Of a DNA stretch of 64,000 nucleotides, positions 17,064 through 25,716 are shown piece by piece. Below the pieces are notes generated by a model that ran no database searches, was not told where the DNA came from, and saw only the letters and a program-made list of their open reading frames with translations. Source of the stretch: Lachnospiraceae bacterium MD308 (GTDB lineage Bacteria > Bacillota > Clostridia > Lachnospirales > Lachnospiraceae); assembly GCA_000403475.2 (NCBI GenBank), contig KE159797.1, forward strand, positions 528,015-592,014, in the 5' to 3' direction. Numbering within the stretch: the stretch's first letter is position 1; each line of letters begins with the position of its first letter. A program made the translations under genes and the position numbers.

Positions 17064-17363
17064 TTACAGCAGATAATTATTCTCTTTATCAGCCACCTGC
17101 AATGCTGCAAGCGTATATGTTGCAAATCCCTCTGCCACAAGCGGCTCCTGCTTACACAAAGCCTCTGCCTCCTCATAGCTTTCCGTCTTAAAAACAACCA
17201 TCCCCGCTACCCCTGGATAGCCCTTAAAGGGCCCGCAAAGCTCAATCTTCCCCTCTGCATCCAGATTCCTCAAGTTCTCCACATGCCTTGTAATTACCGC
17301 TTTCGTAACCTTGTTATAAGTTTTCCCTTTCTTAATCATCATCACATACAGCCATTTTTCCAT
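17064..17363 (-). CDS. YciI-like domain protein
   Basis: 99 residues from the ATG at 17363, which has a perfect GGAGG five bases before it; an ATG at 17384 lacks one. The ferredoxin-like YCII pattern is visible (WLYVMMIKKG, HVENLRNLDAEGKIELCGPF, GMVVFKTESYEEAEALCKQEPLV). The family has a conserved His/Asp pair but few known reactions. It lies just downstream of the WYL regulator on the same strand and may be co-transcribed. Confidence 0.8.
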   Translation of the reverse strand: MEKWLYVMMIKKGKTYNKVTKAVITRHVENLRNLDAEGKIELCGPFKGYPGVAGMVVFKTESYEEAEALCKQEPLVAEGFATYTLAALQVADKENNYLL

Positions 17364-17391
17364 AGTTACCTCCAATTGAATCATGTGTTAA

Positions 17392-18300
17392 TCAGGAGTA
17401 GATATCCACAATATCCGCAGCCCTTTCCCTAAGCATAGCCCGCGCCGCCTCCGGCTCCACGATCTCCACGTACTTTCCAAAAGACAAGAGATAATGGATT
17501 GTCCAGTTATTAAGCTCCAGTTGGACTGTGACATAATAATTGCCGTCATCACCCAAGCTGATCTGATTTTCCTCAAATTCATCACACAGCCTATGTGTAA
17601 TCTCTGGGGAAAACTTCAGCTTTAAATTCGGAAAATTACATTTTTCTCTGCATTCAGACGGCACGAAATCCCCCGGCGGCAGCTTTCGCTTAAAAACCTC
17701 CGGCAAAATCCGAAGACGTTTCATCCTGGACAGACGGAAAAACCTGACTTCTTCCCTGCATCTGCAAAATCCCGCAATATACCAGGCATGTGACTTAAAC
17801 ACCAGCCGCAGCGGCTCTACAGCTCTCTCCGATGTTCGCAGCTCAGAATTAAAATAATCAAACACGATCACATGCTTACCCAGTATGGCATGCTGCAATT
17901 CAGAAATCTTAATCTTCTCTTTATTATCACTGCCCCAATAAGAAAAGTCAACCTCCAGCCACCTCGGCTCCACGGCATTTCTGAACACTGCGCCGATTTT
18001 GCTTAAAGCCTTCTCAGCGTCAGGATACTCCGTCGCCTGTAAGATCTGCAAGCCCTGGCAGACCCGCTGCCGCTCCTCCTCAGAAAGAAGAGATTTGTCA
18101 ATGGCATAACCATCCATCAAAGATATTCCCCCGCCGGCCCCCTTTTCTGTCATTATAGGAATCCCGGCAAGGGTCAAAGTATTGATATCGCGGTATACCG
18201 TCCTGGTTGATACATGAAAATAATCAGCTAATTCCCTCGCCGTAACATGCCCATGGCTGACGATATAAAAAATCATCTGAACCAAACGCTCAATCTGCAT
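17392..18300 (-). CDS. HTH + WYL domain transcriptional regulator (YafY type)
   Basis: 302 residues. Residues 1-60 are a DeoR-like helix-turn-helix (HVTARELADYFHVSTRTVYRDINTLTLAGIPI). The middle and C-terminal parts form the WYL ligand-sensing domain (HVIVFDYFNSELRTSERAVEPLRLVFKSHAWYIAGFC) and WCX extension. ATG at 18300 is preferred because AAGGAG lies 8 bases before it; an upstream GTG overlaps that site. It probably regulates the YciI-like gene or itself; the ligand is unknown. Confidence 0.88.
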   Translation of the reverse strand: MQIERLVQMIFYIVSHGHVTARELADYFHVSTRTVYRDINTLTLAGIPIMTEKGAGGGISLMDGYAIDKSLLSEEERQRVCQGLQILQATEYPDAEKALSKIGAVFRNAVEPRWLEVDFSYWGSDNKEKIKISELQHAILGKHVIVFDYFNSELRTSERAVEPLRLVFKSHAWYIAGFCRCREEVRFFRLSRMKRLRILPEVFKRKLPPGDFVPSECREKCNFPNLKLKFSPEITHRLCDEFEENQISLGDDGNYYVTVQLELNNWTIHYLLSFGKYVEIVEPEAARAMLRERAADIVDIYS

Positions 18301-18485
18301 TGCGTCCACTCCTTCTGTTACAAATCAATAATAGCACAATTAATATGACATATAGCTGTCTCATTTCCTGATTATTTTTATAATATAACGCATATCGGCA
18401 ATCTTTTCAATTCAATCCCTTCCCTGTCAGATGAAAATGCATCTCGTACCCTCACTATATAGAATCTCCCCCGAAAAAACAATAA

Positions 18486-18514
18486 CTGCCGTACCATGTT
18501 GCAGGTAACGGCAG
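18486..18514 (-). terminator. Terminator downstream of the sigma/anti-sigma operon
   Basis: Stem CTGCCGT / ACGGCAG with flanking CC/GG. It lies between the anti-sigma gene and the WYL gene, both on the minus strand. Confidence 0.5.
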
Positions 18515-18535
18515 CTAAGATGCATTTTTTAGTAT

Positions 18536-18652
18536 TTAACTTATCCCGAATATCTTCCTTCCGCCAACATATTTCGCCGCAATATGCTTATCCTCCGCCA
18601 AATACGCAAGCCGCTCAAGCCTCTGTTGTACTGAAAGGTTCAGCAAACACCC
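18536..18652 (-). pseudogene. C-terminal remnant of an unrecognised gene
   Basis: Directly after the anti-sigma stop (TAG), the same frame continues as about 38 codons: NLSVQQRLERLAYLAEDKHI, then AAKYVGGRKIFGIS, then TAA. The composition is protein-like but there is no start codon or ribosome binding site. The family was not recognised. It could be the tail of a deleted gene fused to the anti-sigma gene's end. Confidence 0.35.
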
Positions 18653-19204
18653 CTAAACACTCCCGCCGCTAAACATTACATAAAATCCAATCGCAACAGC
18701 CACTGTCACTGCACATATCACAAATACGAATTTCAGTCCCAGCGACCATTTGCATATTGCATCTACAGAATTTGAAATCCCTAAATCTCCTTTTCTCAAA
18801 TACTGCACCCAGTAAATAAGATTCACGGCAAATAAGATTCCGCAGTATGTGCCGCCTATATTGATTCCTTCAAAGGTGACGCCGCCCTCCTCTATCATCC
18901 CTTTCATCCCGTACGCGAACAGGTAAACTGACAATAATAAATTTAAAATCGTATCTCCTAAAATCCATTTCCTGTATACCTTGTCTTTTACATATTCCAT
19001 CATAGTCTCCTTCCCCTTTTTCATCAGCTCTTTTTCATCAAGATCCTCTGCCTCGTTCAGAGAAATCTCCGCTTTCATCTGCTCATATTCTCTGCGGCAC
19101 TCTGAGCATGTCTTAAGATGCTCTTCCACCACTTCCTTAGTTTCATCGCTGCATACTTCGTCAATATACATCGGCAGTAAATCACAGATAATTTTGCACT
19201 TCAT
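18653..19204 (-). CDS. Anti-sigma factor with zinc-finger (zf-HC2) and membrane segments
   Basis: 183 residues from the ATG at 19204, which has GGAGGT upstream. The N terminus holds a ZAS/zf-HC2 motif (CDLLPMYIDEVCSDE... HLKTCSECRREY: H-x3-C-x2-C). Three or four hydrophobic segments follow (ILNLLLSVYLFAYG, YCGILFAVNLIYWV, FVFVICAVTVAVAIGFYV), so the protein sits in the membrane and should hold the ECF sigma factor encoded two bases upstream. Confidence 0.85.
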   Translation of the reverse strand: MKCKIICDLLPMYIDEVCSDETKEVVEEHLKTCSECRREYEQMKAEISLNEAEDLDEKELMKKGKETMMEYVKDKVYRKWILGDTILNLLLSVYLFAYGMKGMIEEGGVTFEGINIGGTYCGILFAVNLIYWVQYLRKGDLGISNSVDAICKWSLGLKFVFVICAVTVAVAIGFYVMFSGGSV

Positions 19205-19206
19205 AT

Positions 19207-19773
19207 TTATACACCTCCAAGACCTTCTATAATCATCTTCTTTGCACGGTAATAAGTTACCCTGCTCCAGTTCGCACTTTTCCCAAACAGCTTTCCGATA
19301 TCCGGGTAAGCCATCTCTGCCATAGTGTGCAGCATGAATACTTCCTTGTACGGCTCCGGCAGCCCATGCCACACCTCCATGATGCGCCCGTAGTCCTCCC
19401 GGTCTATCATAGCGTTAACAAGCTCGTCGCCTCCTGTCTCTGCCTGCCCCGCCTGACTTGCCGCCTGGCTCATCTGCCCTTCCATACGGTTCCTGCGCCC
19501 GGTTTCCTGGTCGTCATTCCTGCTGCCGTCATCCGGCTCATACGGCCTGTGGCGTTTCGCCTTTCTCTCCCACGCGAAGTATTCATATTTCGCAATCTGG
19601 CACAGCCAGACCGACATCTTGCACTCCCCCCGGAAAGTGTCAAGCTTTTCCAGTGCGGTCACGAATGTCTGCTGGGTGATTTCTTCTGCGATGTGAGAAT
19701 TATTGGACAATTTCATGACGAAATTGTATACGACTTTCATATATTTCCCATAAATCTCTTCAAACTCATTCAT
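19207..19773 (-). CDS. ECF-family RNA polymerase sigma factor
   Basis: 188 residues from the ATG at 19773 (GGAGGT six bases before). Region 2: FEEIYGKYMKVVYNFVMKLSNNSHIAEEITQQTFVTALEKLDTFRGECKMSVWLCQIAKYEY. A long charged linker (about residues 75-120) is followed by region 4: YGRIMEVWHGLPEPYKEVFMLHTMAEMAYPDIGKLFGKSANWSRVTYYRAKKMI. The anti-sigma gene follows with almost no gap, a typical signal-responsive pair. Confidence 0.88.
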   Translation of the reverse strand: MNEFEEIYGKYMKVVYNFVMKLSNNSHIAEEITQQTFVTALEKLDTFRGECKMSVWLCQIAKYEYFAWERKAKRHRPYEPDDGSRNDDQETGRRNRMEGQMSQAASQAGQAETGGDELVNAMIDREDYGRIMEVWHGLPEPYKEVFMLHTMAEMAYPDIGKLFGKSANWSRVTYYRAKKMIIEGLGGV

Positions 19774-20169
19774 CCATGCACCTCCATCAAGTAAAAATCC
19801 TTCCGACAAAGCATTAATAAAGCTGCTTATATTATTAAGAGTAACATAACCAGCTTTCATTACAAAGTTTTTTAATTTTTTTGAAAATATTCCTCAAGCA
19901 GGCATTTCCCCAAAGAAGCAAATCCGTGGTATATCTGCAACAACTAAGTATTCTACGTTCAAGAGGCATGGTGATTGGAAAGGGTTCCCAGGGTTCACGT
20001 CTGAGGAGTTGCAAATCCAAAGATATCCTGCGGATTCCTTACGGTCAGGCCTGCTTCCCCTCTCAGTCTCGCGATGTTTCTTCCGGTAGCTACCATATCG
20101 ATGGTAGACATTGTAAACATTTCTTTCTCCATTTCTGCTCCCGGCAGACAGAGAAAGAATATTCTCCGT
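19774..20169. other. Region upstream of sigma operon with a broken XRE gene
   Basis: Contains the 19996-20132 XRE remnant and otherwise no gene. AT-rich sequence near 19861-19890 may carry the sigma operon promoter; I could not assign boxes with confidence. Confidence 0.5.
19996..20132 (-). pseudogene. Truncated XRE-type HTH regulator
   Basis: 45 codons starting MEKEMFTMSTIDMVATGRNI and continuing ARLRGEAGLTVRNPQDIFGFATPQT, then TGA. This is the first half of a known XRE pattern that normally continues AIYKWQ. The stop and the loss of frame after it mark a broken gene. Confidence 0.6.
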
Positions 20170-21384
20170 CTACTCAGAAGCCTTAAAGTTATAAATAGGT
20201 TTCATCACATCGATGACTTCTACAGACTCTCTGATTACATCAATGATGTCCTCTAAGCTTTTATATGCCATCGGTGCCTCGTCCAATGTATTTTCATTAA
20301 TTGAAGTAGTATAAATACCCTTCATTGTCTCCTTGTACTCATCCATGTTAAGCTCATGTTTTGCTTTAGTTCTGGACATAATTCTTCCTGCTCCGTGGGG
20401 CGCAGAGAAATTCCATTCTGGATTACCTTTGCCAATTGCTAATACACTTCCATCTCTCATATTTATTGGAATCAGCACTTTCTCTCCACTATGGGCTGCA
20501 ATAGCGCCCTTTCTTAAAATCATTTCATCTGTATCAATATAATTATGAATGGTATGGAAGGCATCGCTTCCGGTCATTCCAGTTCTTTGAAGGATAATTT
20601 CCGCCATCTTCTCCCTGCTTCGTCTTGCAAATGCCTGGCAAATCTCCACATCATGCAGATAATCCTCAAGGTATTTACCGGATAAATAGCAAAGATCCTC
20701 CGGCATACTTGTCTCTGACTCATACACCTGCCAGTGAAGCTGCTTTAACGCATCCTGAATCTCACTTCTACGCCCCTGTTCCTTATAGGTTCTGATGATC
20801 TCATCTCGTTTCTCCAAATAGTCACCATAACCTCTATCAAGGTTAGTTGCAAGTTTCTGGTAAAGCTCTGCAACCTGCTTGCCAAGATTACGTGATCCTG
20901 AATGAATCACAAGATATTTGGTTCCATCTTTGGCATCATCAATTTCTATAAAGTGGTTACCACCACCTAATGTCCCAAGTGAACGCTCTAATCTCTTTGT
21001 ATCCTTCAGTTCTCTATAGCAGGCAAGTTCTGTTAAATCAAACCGCTCCTGGCGACCCTCCCAGACATTCATTCCAGACGGAATGAAATGAGCCGCTTCA
21101 TCAGTCTTCTCAAAATCAATATCAATCTTCCCAAGATTCACGGTATACATACCACATCCGATATCTACTCCAACAACATTAGGTACAACCTTATCTGCAA
21201 TAGTCATTGTGGTACCTATAGTACATCCTTTACCTGCATGAACATCTGGCATGATTCTGATTCTTGACCTTTCAGTCATCGCATAATCACACATACGTCT
21301 GATCTGCTCTATCGCTTCATCCTCTACAACCCTTGCATAGCAGATAGCTGTATTTACTTTTCCTTTGATTTCAATTATATCCAT
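20170..21384 (-). CDS. rtcB: RtcB-family RNA-splicing ligase
   Basis: 404 residues, the shorter bacterial form of RtcB. Metal-binding motifs: DVHAGKGCTIG, VDIGCGM (C77), GGGNHFIEI, HSGSRNLG and HNYI; guanylylation region WNFSAPHGAGRIMSR. The enzyme joins 2',3'-cyclic phosphate or 3'-phosphate RNA ends to 5'-OH ends using GTP and Mn2+, in RNA repair. It follows AbiE-type remnants on the same strand. No archease gene is nearby. Confidence 0.93.
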   Translation of the reverse strand: MDIIEIKGKVNTAICYARVVEDEAIEQIRRMCDYAMTERSRIRIMPDVHAGKGCTIGTTMTIADKVVPNVVGVDIGCGMYTVNLGKIDIDFEKTDEAAHFIPSGMNVWEGRQERFDLTELACYRELKDTKRLERSLGTLGGGNHFIEIDDAKDGTKYLVIHSGSRNLGKQVAELYQKLATNLDRGYGDYLEKRDEIIRTYKEQGRRSEIQDALKQLHWQVYESETSMPEDLCYLSGKYLEDYLHDVEICQAFARRSREKMAEIILQRTGMTGSDAFHTIHNYIDTDEMILRKGAIAAHSGEKVLIPINMRDGSVLAIGKGNPEWNFSAPHGAGRIMSRTKAKHELNMDEYKETMKGIYTTSINENTLDEAPMAYKSLEDIIDVIRESVEVIDVMKPIYNFKASE

Positions 21385-21416
21385 GCTTTTCTCACCTCAT
21401 TTCAATGATATTTACA

Positions 21417-21710
21417 TTAAACAATGCTCCGCGGGAGACTTGAACCCCTAACCACCTGGTTAAAAGACTCCACATCTATTCCTGGCTCAACAATGATATC
21501 AATATCCGCAGAAAGTCTTCTTGGCCTATCAAGCAAAAGCATCAAACAGGTACCACCCTTAAATATAAATGGCATTCCTACCTTTGATATTGCCTCCAAC
21601 ATTCCAAATGCATATACTGTTTTTTCTAATAACGACGGATCATTTCCGCTTATCTTTTGTAATCTTTCTATATTCTCTTTTGTAAAATTATCTTGTGTGA
21701 GCACTCTCAT
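21417..21710 (-). pseudogene. Truncated AbiEii-type nucleotidyltransferase toxin
   Basis: About 97 codons. The nucleotidyltransferase core is visible (FIFKGGTCLMLLLDRPRRLSADIDIIV: GG, then D-x-D), as in AbiEii/AbiGii toxins. The normal protein is about three times longer. The frame ends in FNQVVRGSSLPRSIV, where the DNA looks like a tRNA 3' end. Its start (ATG 21710) overlaps the antitoxin's last codons, as in intact abiE operons. Confidence 0.75.
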
Positions 21711-22429
21711 ACCCCCCAATGTATTTTTTTATTTCATCTGCTTTTCCTCTTCTTCTCGCATAACGCAAAAGCCTTACATAATCTATCAAATATGATTTGT
21801 CAGCATTTTCAAAAATATATATATAACAATTCGCTTCTACTATACAGATACTGAAAGTTTTTTTCAGCAACAATATCTACCAATAACTGTTCAATACACA
21901 TCCCACGATACTCATCTACACTCTTCGGCGATTCACTAACTAAATTAAGCATTACAATGTTATCTCCGGTACAATAAGCATCCCATTCCTTTTTACTTGG
22001 TTTTAATAAAATATGCACGGTGGTTTCTTCCTGCAGGAAACGGAAAACAAAGTCAATGGCATACTTTTCAACCATAATAAAAATTGTATTTCTTCCAATC
22101 AAATGATTCAGAAATTCATTTAACTGAACACTCGCAAAACATACAAAATTCACATGTGGAAATCTCGCTTTTATCTTTTCACTAATCTCCTGAAGCTGCT
22201 CATTCATTAATGGCTTATAAATTTGTTTCCCTGAAATTGGATTACTCTGTAAAACATATTCTCCACGTTGCTTTCTGGAAATAATCCCATTATCAACCAT
22301 TTTTGAAATAATCCATTTAAAAGAATTATATGTTAGCTCAGTTTTTTCATTTACTAATGCTTCATATATCTGTTGCCTTGTATATACTTGTTCTTTATTC
22401 AATTGGCAAACGACATCTTCATACCACAT
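21688..22429 (-). pseudogene. AbiEi-type antitoxin with frameshift in a TA repeat
   Basis: ATG at 22429 with GGAGG upstream. The first frame runs to 21809 and contains an N-terminal winged helix (TRQQIYEALVNEKTELTYNSFKWIISKMVDNGIISRKQRGEYVL) and the body of an AbiEi/DUF6577-like regulator, ending ELLYIYF-stop. The correct C-terminal sequence (IFENADKSYLIDYVRLLRYARRRGKADEIKKYIGGYES) follows in another frame. One extra TA in the TATATATATA tract near 21825 would rejoin them. With the truncated toxin, the whole operon is probably dead. Confidence 0.7.
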
Positions 22430-22530
22430 TTTATCGCCTCCATATCTTTCGGCAATTTTTTGTAATTTTGCCGTTAGATATAGTATAATCAAAAACAAAA
22501 AATATCAATATATCTTTCGACGAAAGAACA

Positions 22531-22566
22531 AATCCCTAAACTGTATTGCAGTACAGTCTAGGGATT
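22531..22566 (-). terminator. Terminator
   Basis: AATCCCTA-ACTGTA pairs with AGTACAGT-TAGGGATT around a short loop. T-rich flanks on both sides. It lies downstream of the HD-domain gene on the minus strand. Confidence 0.75.
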
Positions 22567-22697
22567 TTGCTTTACTTTTATACTGGCAAAGCACCCAGCA
22601 GGTTATTTATTACTCTTGTCATTGCTGTCTAACCATTTGATGATATTTCGTATTGCAGAGCCTTATCCTGATTATCAGCCTCGGCACCCGCCGCTGA

Positions 22698-23348
22698 CTA
22701 TTTCTCCATCGCCTCTGCCACAGCCGCCTCACAGCTTCTCATCGCCCGGATCGTCTTATCAAAAAGCTCATCAAGTTCCCAGCCAAGCCGCTCTGCTCCC
22801 TGGGATATAATCTCTCTGGAACATCCCGCCGCGAATCTCTTATCTTTAAACTTCTTCTTTAAGCTCTTGACCTCCAGATCCATAGTGCTCTTAGAAGGAC
22901 GCATCAGCGCGCAGGACCAGATCAGCCCCGTTAGCTCATCAGATGCAAATAACACATTCTCCATCTCCAGCTTCGGTTCTTCCTCACTGCATATTCCGTA
23001 ACCGTGAGAGCAGACCGCATAGATCATATCCTCACCTACGCCCGCTTCTCTGAGAAGCTCCGGCGCCTTTTTACAATGCTCTTCCGGGTAAAGTTCAAAG
23101 TCAATATCATGCAGAAGTCCGGTGATTCCCCAGAATTCCTCTTCCTGCCCATAGCCAAGTTCCTTCGCAAACCAGCGCATCACACCCTCAACAGTCAGGG
23201 CATGCTGGATGTGGAACGGCTCTTTGTTATACTTCTTCAGCAGCTCCAATGCCTGCTCACGGGAGATACTGCTCTTTTTCGCCTCGCGGGCAGTCTCCTT
23301 TTTTCCGGATTTTGCAGAATCGGACGGTTTCTTATCTAAAGATTTCAT
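22698..23348 (-). CDS. HD-domain hydrolase
   Basis: 216 residues. A Lys/Ser-rich N-terminal extension of about 28 residues is followed by the domain ISREQALELLKKYNKEPFHIQHALTVEGVMRW. HD signature LLHDIDF, then EEHCKKAPELL, SHGYG and ASDELTGLI. These His/Asp positions form a metal site of phosphohydrolases; the substrate is unknown. The ICE begins just beyond its 5' end, so its native promoter may have been displaced. Confidence 0.8.
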   Translation of the reverse strand: MKSLDKKPSDSAKSGKKETAREAKKSSISREQALELLKKYNKEPFHIQHALTVEGVMRWFAKELGYGQEEEFWGITGLLHDIDFELYPEEHCKKAPELLREAGVGEDMIYAVCSHGYGICSEEEPKLEMENVLFASDELTGLIWSCALMRPSKSTMDLEVKSLKKKFKDKRFAAGCSREIISQGAERLGWELDELFDKTIRAMRSCEAAVAEAMEK

Positions 23349-23463
23349 CGTCGGGATTTTAAGTCAGTTTAATTTAAAATGGCTTATTTCCCTTTATCTA
23401 GCTGCTTTTGGGCATCTCTGCCACAGCCATATAACGCTATTTCATTGATTAAAACCTTTGAAT

Positions 23464-23501
23464 TTGTCGTACTCTTGTCGTATGGCACACAAGTTGTCGT
23501 A
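23464..23501. repeat. Three direct repeats TTGTCGTA near the ICE end
   Basis: Copies at 23464-23471, 23475-23482 and 23494-23501, immediately downstream of the integrase gene. Short direct repeats here are expected for arm-type integrase binding sites. Confidence 0.6.
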
Positions 23502-23530
23502 CCCTCTGTCAGTCCTAGCCGGACTCTTTC

Positions 23531-24772
23531 CTAAAATACATTCAATTTGTGTGCTAAATTTTCAATCGCTTCCTGTTTCTTTGCATCGGTGACTTCCGCA
23601 TAAATGTCCATCGTTGTTTCAATATTAGCGTGTCCCATTATGGACTGAATCACCTTTAAATTTGTTTCATTCTCGCAAAACCTCGAACAAAAGGTATGCC
23701 TCAAATGATGACATGAGAAATGTGGTATTAGCACAGGCTCCCGATGTTGCTTGGAAGCATTAACCACTTCTTCTGCATTGTACGATTCGTATATCCGCTT
23801 AATTGCTCGGTTGATAGATTGCGGATTATGGACGTAACCAAAACGGTTCATAAAGATAAAACCTTTCATTCCGTCAATTTCCGTTTCATTGAATCCATTC
23901 TCCTGCTGGTCTGCAAGTTCCGCCCGGAGTGCTTCGTAGACTACATCCATCATCGGAATAAAGCGTATACCTGCTTCTGTTTTTGGGAGTGATATAGAAA
24001 ATGTACACATCGGGTGTTCCTTAAATTCCCTGCTGTAATAAACCAAACTGTGGTTGATGCTGATTATACGTTTTTCAAAATTTACATCTTCCCACCTTAT
24101 CCCGATTGCTTCCCCAATCCTGCACCCCGTCCCTAACAAGAACTTAAACAAAGATGTCCAGCGGTAATATGTAGGATTGTTTTCTATATAGTTTATAAAA
24201 GCTCTCTGCTGTTCCAGAGTTAAAGCGTGTCTTACGCCATGATTTCTACCCGGCTGTTTTTTTATCTGCGCCATAACCCCGTCACTCGGATTGTTACGGA
24301 TAATATCATCCCGTACCGCCAACTGGAATGTTGGGTGAAGCACCGTATGGATTGTTTCTAATGTGTTAATCTGCATTTCCTTATCTTTCAGTAAATGCTG
24401 GTAGAATTGAAGCACATCAGAAAATTTTATCGCTGCAATTTTCTTCTTCCCAAACCCTTTCCTGATAAAACGGTCATACATATATTTGTAGTTCCTCATG
24501 GTTGTTCCCCTGAGTTCCGACTTTGTAGATATATACCTGTCAAATACAAAATTGACCGTTGCACTGCCAGCTACATAGGTATCCAATCCGTCTAACTGGT
24601 CTTTAATCAGCTTTTCTTCCCTCTCACGCAGCTCCATAATGTCCTTAGAGTATATGCTCCGGCGTTTCCCTTCCGGATCGGTATAGGTATAAACATATTT
24701 GCCATCGCAACTGCGTTGGGTTTCGCCTTTTCTTAAAACCCTCCCTTTATTATCCTTTCTTGATTTTGCCAT
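23531..24772 (-). CDS. int: ICE tyrosine integrase (Tn916 Int family)
   Basis: 413 residues. N-terminal arm-binding domain (residues 1-60, GETQRSCDGKYVYTYTDPEGKRRSIYSKDI), SAM-like core-binding domain (70-165) and catalytic domain. R218 (TGCRIGEA), H355/R358 (HHLRH), H381 (MGHANI) and nucleophile Y391 (DIYAEV) are all present. It catalyses integration and excision of the element; its position at the outermost left end fits. Confidence 0.95.
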   Translation of the reverse strand: MAKSRKDNKGRVLRKGETQRSCDGKYVYTYTDPEGKRRSIYSKDIMELREREEKLIKDQLDGLDTYVAGSATVNFVFDRYISTKSELRGTTMRNYKYMYDRFIRKGFGKKKIAAIKFSDVLQFYQHLLKDKEMQINTLETIHTVLHPTFQLAVRDDIIRNNPSDGVMAQIKKQPGRNHGVRHALTLEQQRAFINYIENNPTYYRWTSLFKFLLGTGCRIGEAIGIRWEDVNFEKRIISINHSLVYYSREFKEHPMCTFSISLPKTEAGIRFIPMMDVVYEALRAELADQQENGFNETEIDGMKGFIFMNRFGYVHNPQSINRAIKRIYESYNAEEVVNASKQHREPVLIPHFSCHHLRHTFCSRFCENETNLKVIQSIMGHANIETTMDIYAEVTDAKKQEAIENLAHKLNVF

Positions 24773-24805
24773 CTCTGCTCCTTTCTCAAGGAAAGAGATT
24801 TCGTA

Positions 24806-24988
24806 CTAGCTACTTATCGGTTCTTCCATTGCATACTGCAAATCAATCCCCTTTTGTAGCACCTGCGTTATGGTCATGTCATGTTTGGACGCATATTCTC
24901 TTAGTTTTGCGGCTTCTTCCTCTGTCAGCTTCAATCCGATAAGATTTTTTTTCGGATTGTCAGACTTTGGTCTGCCTGTCCTAGCCAC
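24806..24988 (-). CDS. Ribbon-helix-helix (CopG-like) small DNA-binding protein
   Basis: 60 residues from a GTG at 24988, chosen because GGAGGTGT lies seven bases before it. The pattern (NLIGLKLTEEEAAKLREYASKHDMTITQVLQKGIDLQY) is a ribbon-helix-helix fold preceded by an ARTGRPKSDNPKK arm. It sits between excisionase and integrase and probably regulates them or assists excision. Confidence 0.75.
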   Translation of the reverse strand: MARTGRPKSDNPKKNLIGLKLTEEEAAKLREYASKHDMTITQVLQKGIDLQYAMEEPISS

Positions 24989-25099
24989 AATATACACCTC
25001 CATCCATTTCATAATCATTATACTTTCAGTTTAACCAAAAGTCAACACTTATTTTTGGTTATACGAAAAATCTTTCTTTCCTGCATATACACAAATTTA

Positions 25100-25294
25100 C
25101 TATTTCACACGAAATGATTCCAGATACTGGTCAAACACATCCAAATCCACCAGTACCATTCTATCAATTTTCAATATAGCTCCCGCATCTTTCGCCAAAG
25201 TCTGAAATTTATTCATTCCCATGCTGTACATTTCTGCGCCTTCTTTATATCTGACTAACCTCTTTTTGTTAATCACTTTCGGTATTCTCTGCAT
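25100..25294 (-). CDS. xis: Excisionase-like DUF6462 protein
   Basis: 64 residues, MQRIPKVINKKRLVRYKEGA then EMYSMGMNKFQTLAKDAGAILKIDRMVLVDLDVFDQYLESF. This is the winged-helix pattern used by Tn916-type Xis and annotated as DUF6462 in Lachnospiraceae elements. GGAGG lies before the ATG at 25294; a longer frame to 25498 has no such signal. It bends DNA at the element ends to direct excision. Confidence 0.85.
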   Translation of the reverse strand: MQRIPKVINKKRLVRYKEGAEMYSMGMNKFQTLAKDAGAILKIDRMVLVDLDVFDQYLESFRVK

Positions 25295-25323
25295 TAAAAA
25301 TATCCTCCTATTTCTTTGCACAG

Positions 25324-25379
25324 CTTTATCTGCTAATAAACAGACAGAATACACTTCTCCCCATTTATTAGCAGATAAA
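25324..25379. repeat. Inverted repeat in the excisionase leader
   Basis: CTTTATCTGCTAATAAA (25324-25340) and TTTATTAGCAGATAAA (25364-25379) are perfect complements over 16 bases with a 23-base spacer, just upstream of the excisionase. It may be an operator or an attenuating RNA hairpin. Confidence 0.7.
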
Positions 25380-25532
25380 AACTGCAATACAGGTGGCAGC
25401 TCATTACACCGCCCACATCGGTCTTGCACCGTCATTTCATTGACCGGATTGCGGTTTCCCCGCAACCCGGAAGTATCATTATCACAGATATGCTTCATCG
25501 CCCCATGTAACTGCTACATATTTTGCCCGATC

Positions 25533-25625
25533 TCACTCGCTCCTTACCTTTGCTTCAATGTCCTGTTCCAACATTTCCTCACGTTTCACCCTGTTAAAAG
25601 ACAGGGCAGGTACGTCATGGCGCAT
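25533..25625 (-). CDS. Possible 30-aa peptide
   Basis: Open frame MRHDVPALSFNRVKREEMLE then QDIEAKVRSE. The composition is protein-like, but there is no clear ribosome binding site. It could be a leader peptide or a remnant. Confidence 0.25.
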   Translation of the reverse strand: MRHDVPALSFNRVKREEMLEQDIEAKVRSE

Positions 25626-25716
25626 CTGCTTAGTGGCTCTGCATATCCTCACGTCCTGTATGCAATACAGTATTCAATTTTCAAGGTACTCCGCTGTAAA
25701 TCTGTCAGCTATGGAA

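Larger units (their letters stand above)
18301..18652. other. Intergenic region with terminator and a coding remnant
   Basis: It holds a hairpin at 18486-18514 (CTGCCGT / ACGGCAG) enclosed by a second pair, AAAATGCATC near 18433 and GATGCATTTT near 18519. A minus-strand coding fragment follows (18536-18652). The left 100 bases are AT-rich upstream sequence of the WYL regulator. Confidence 0.55.
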
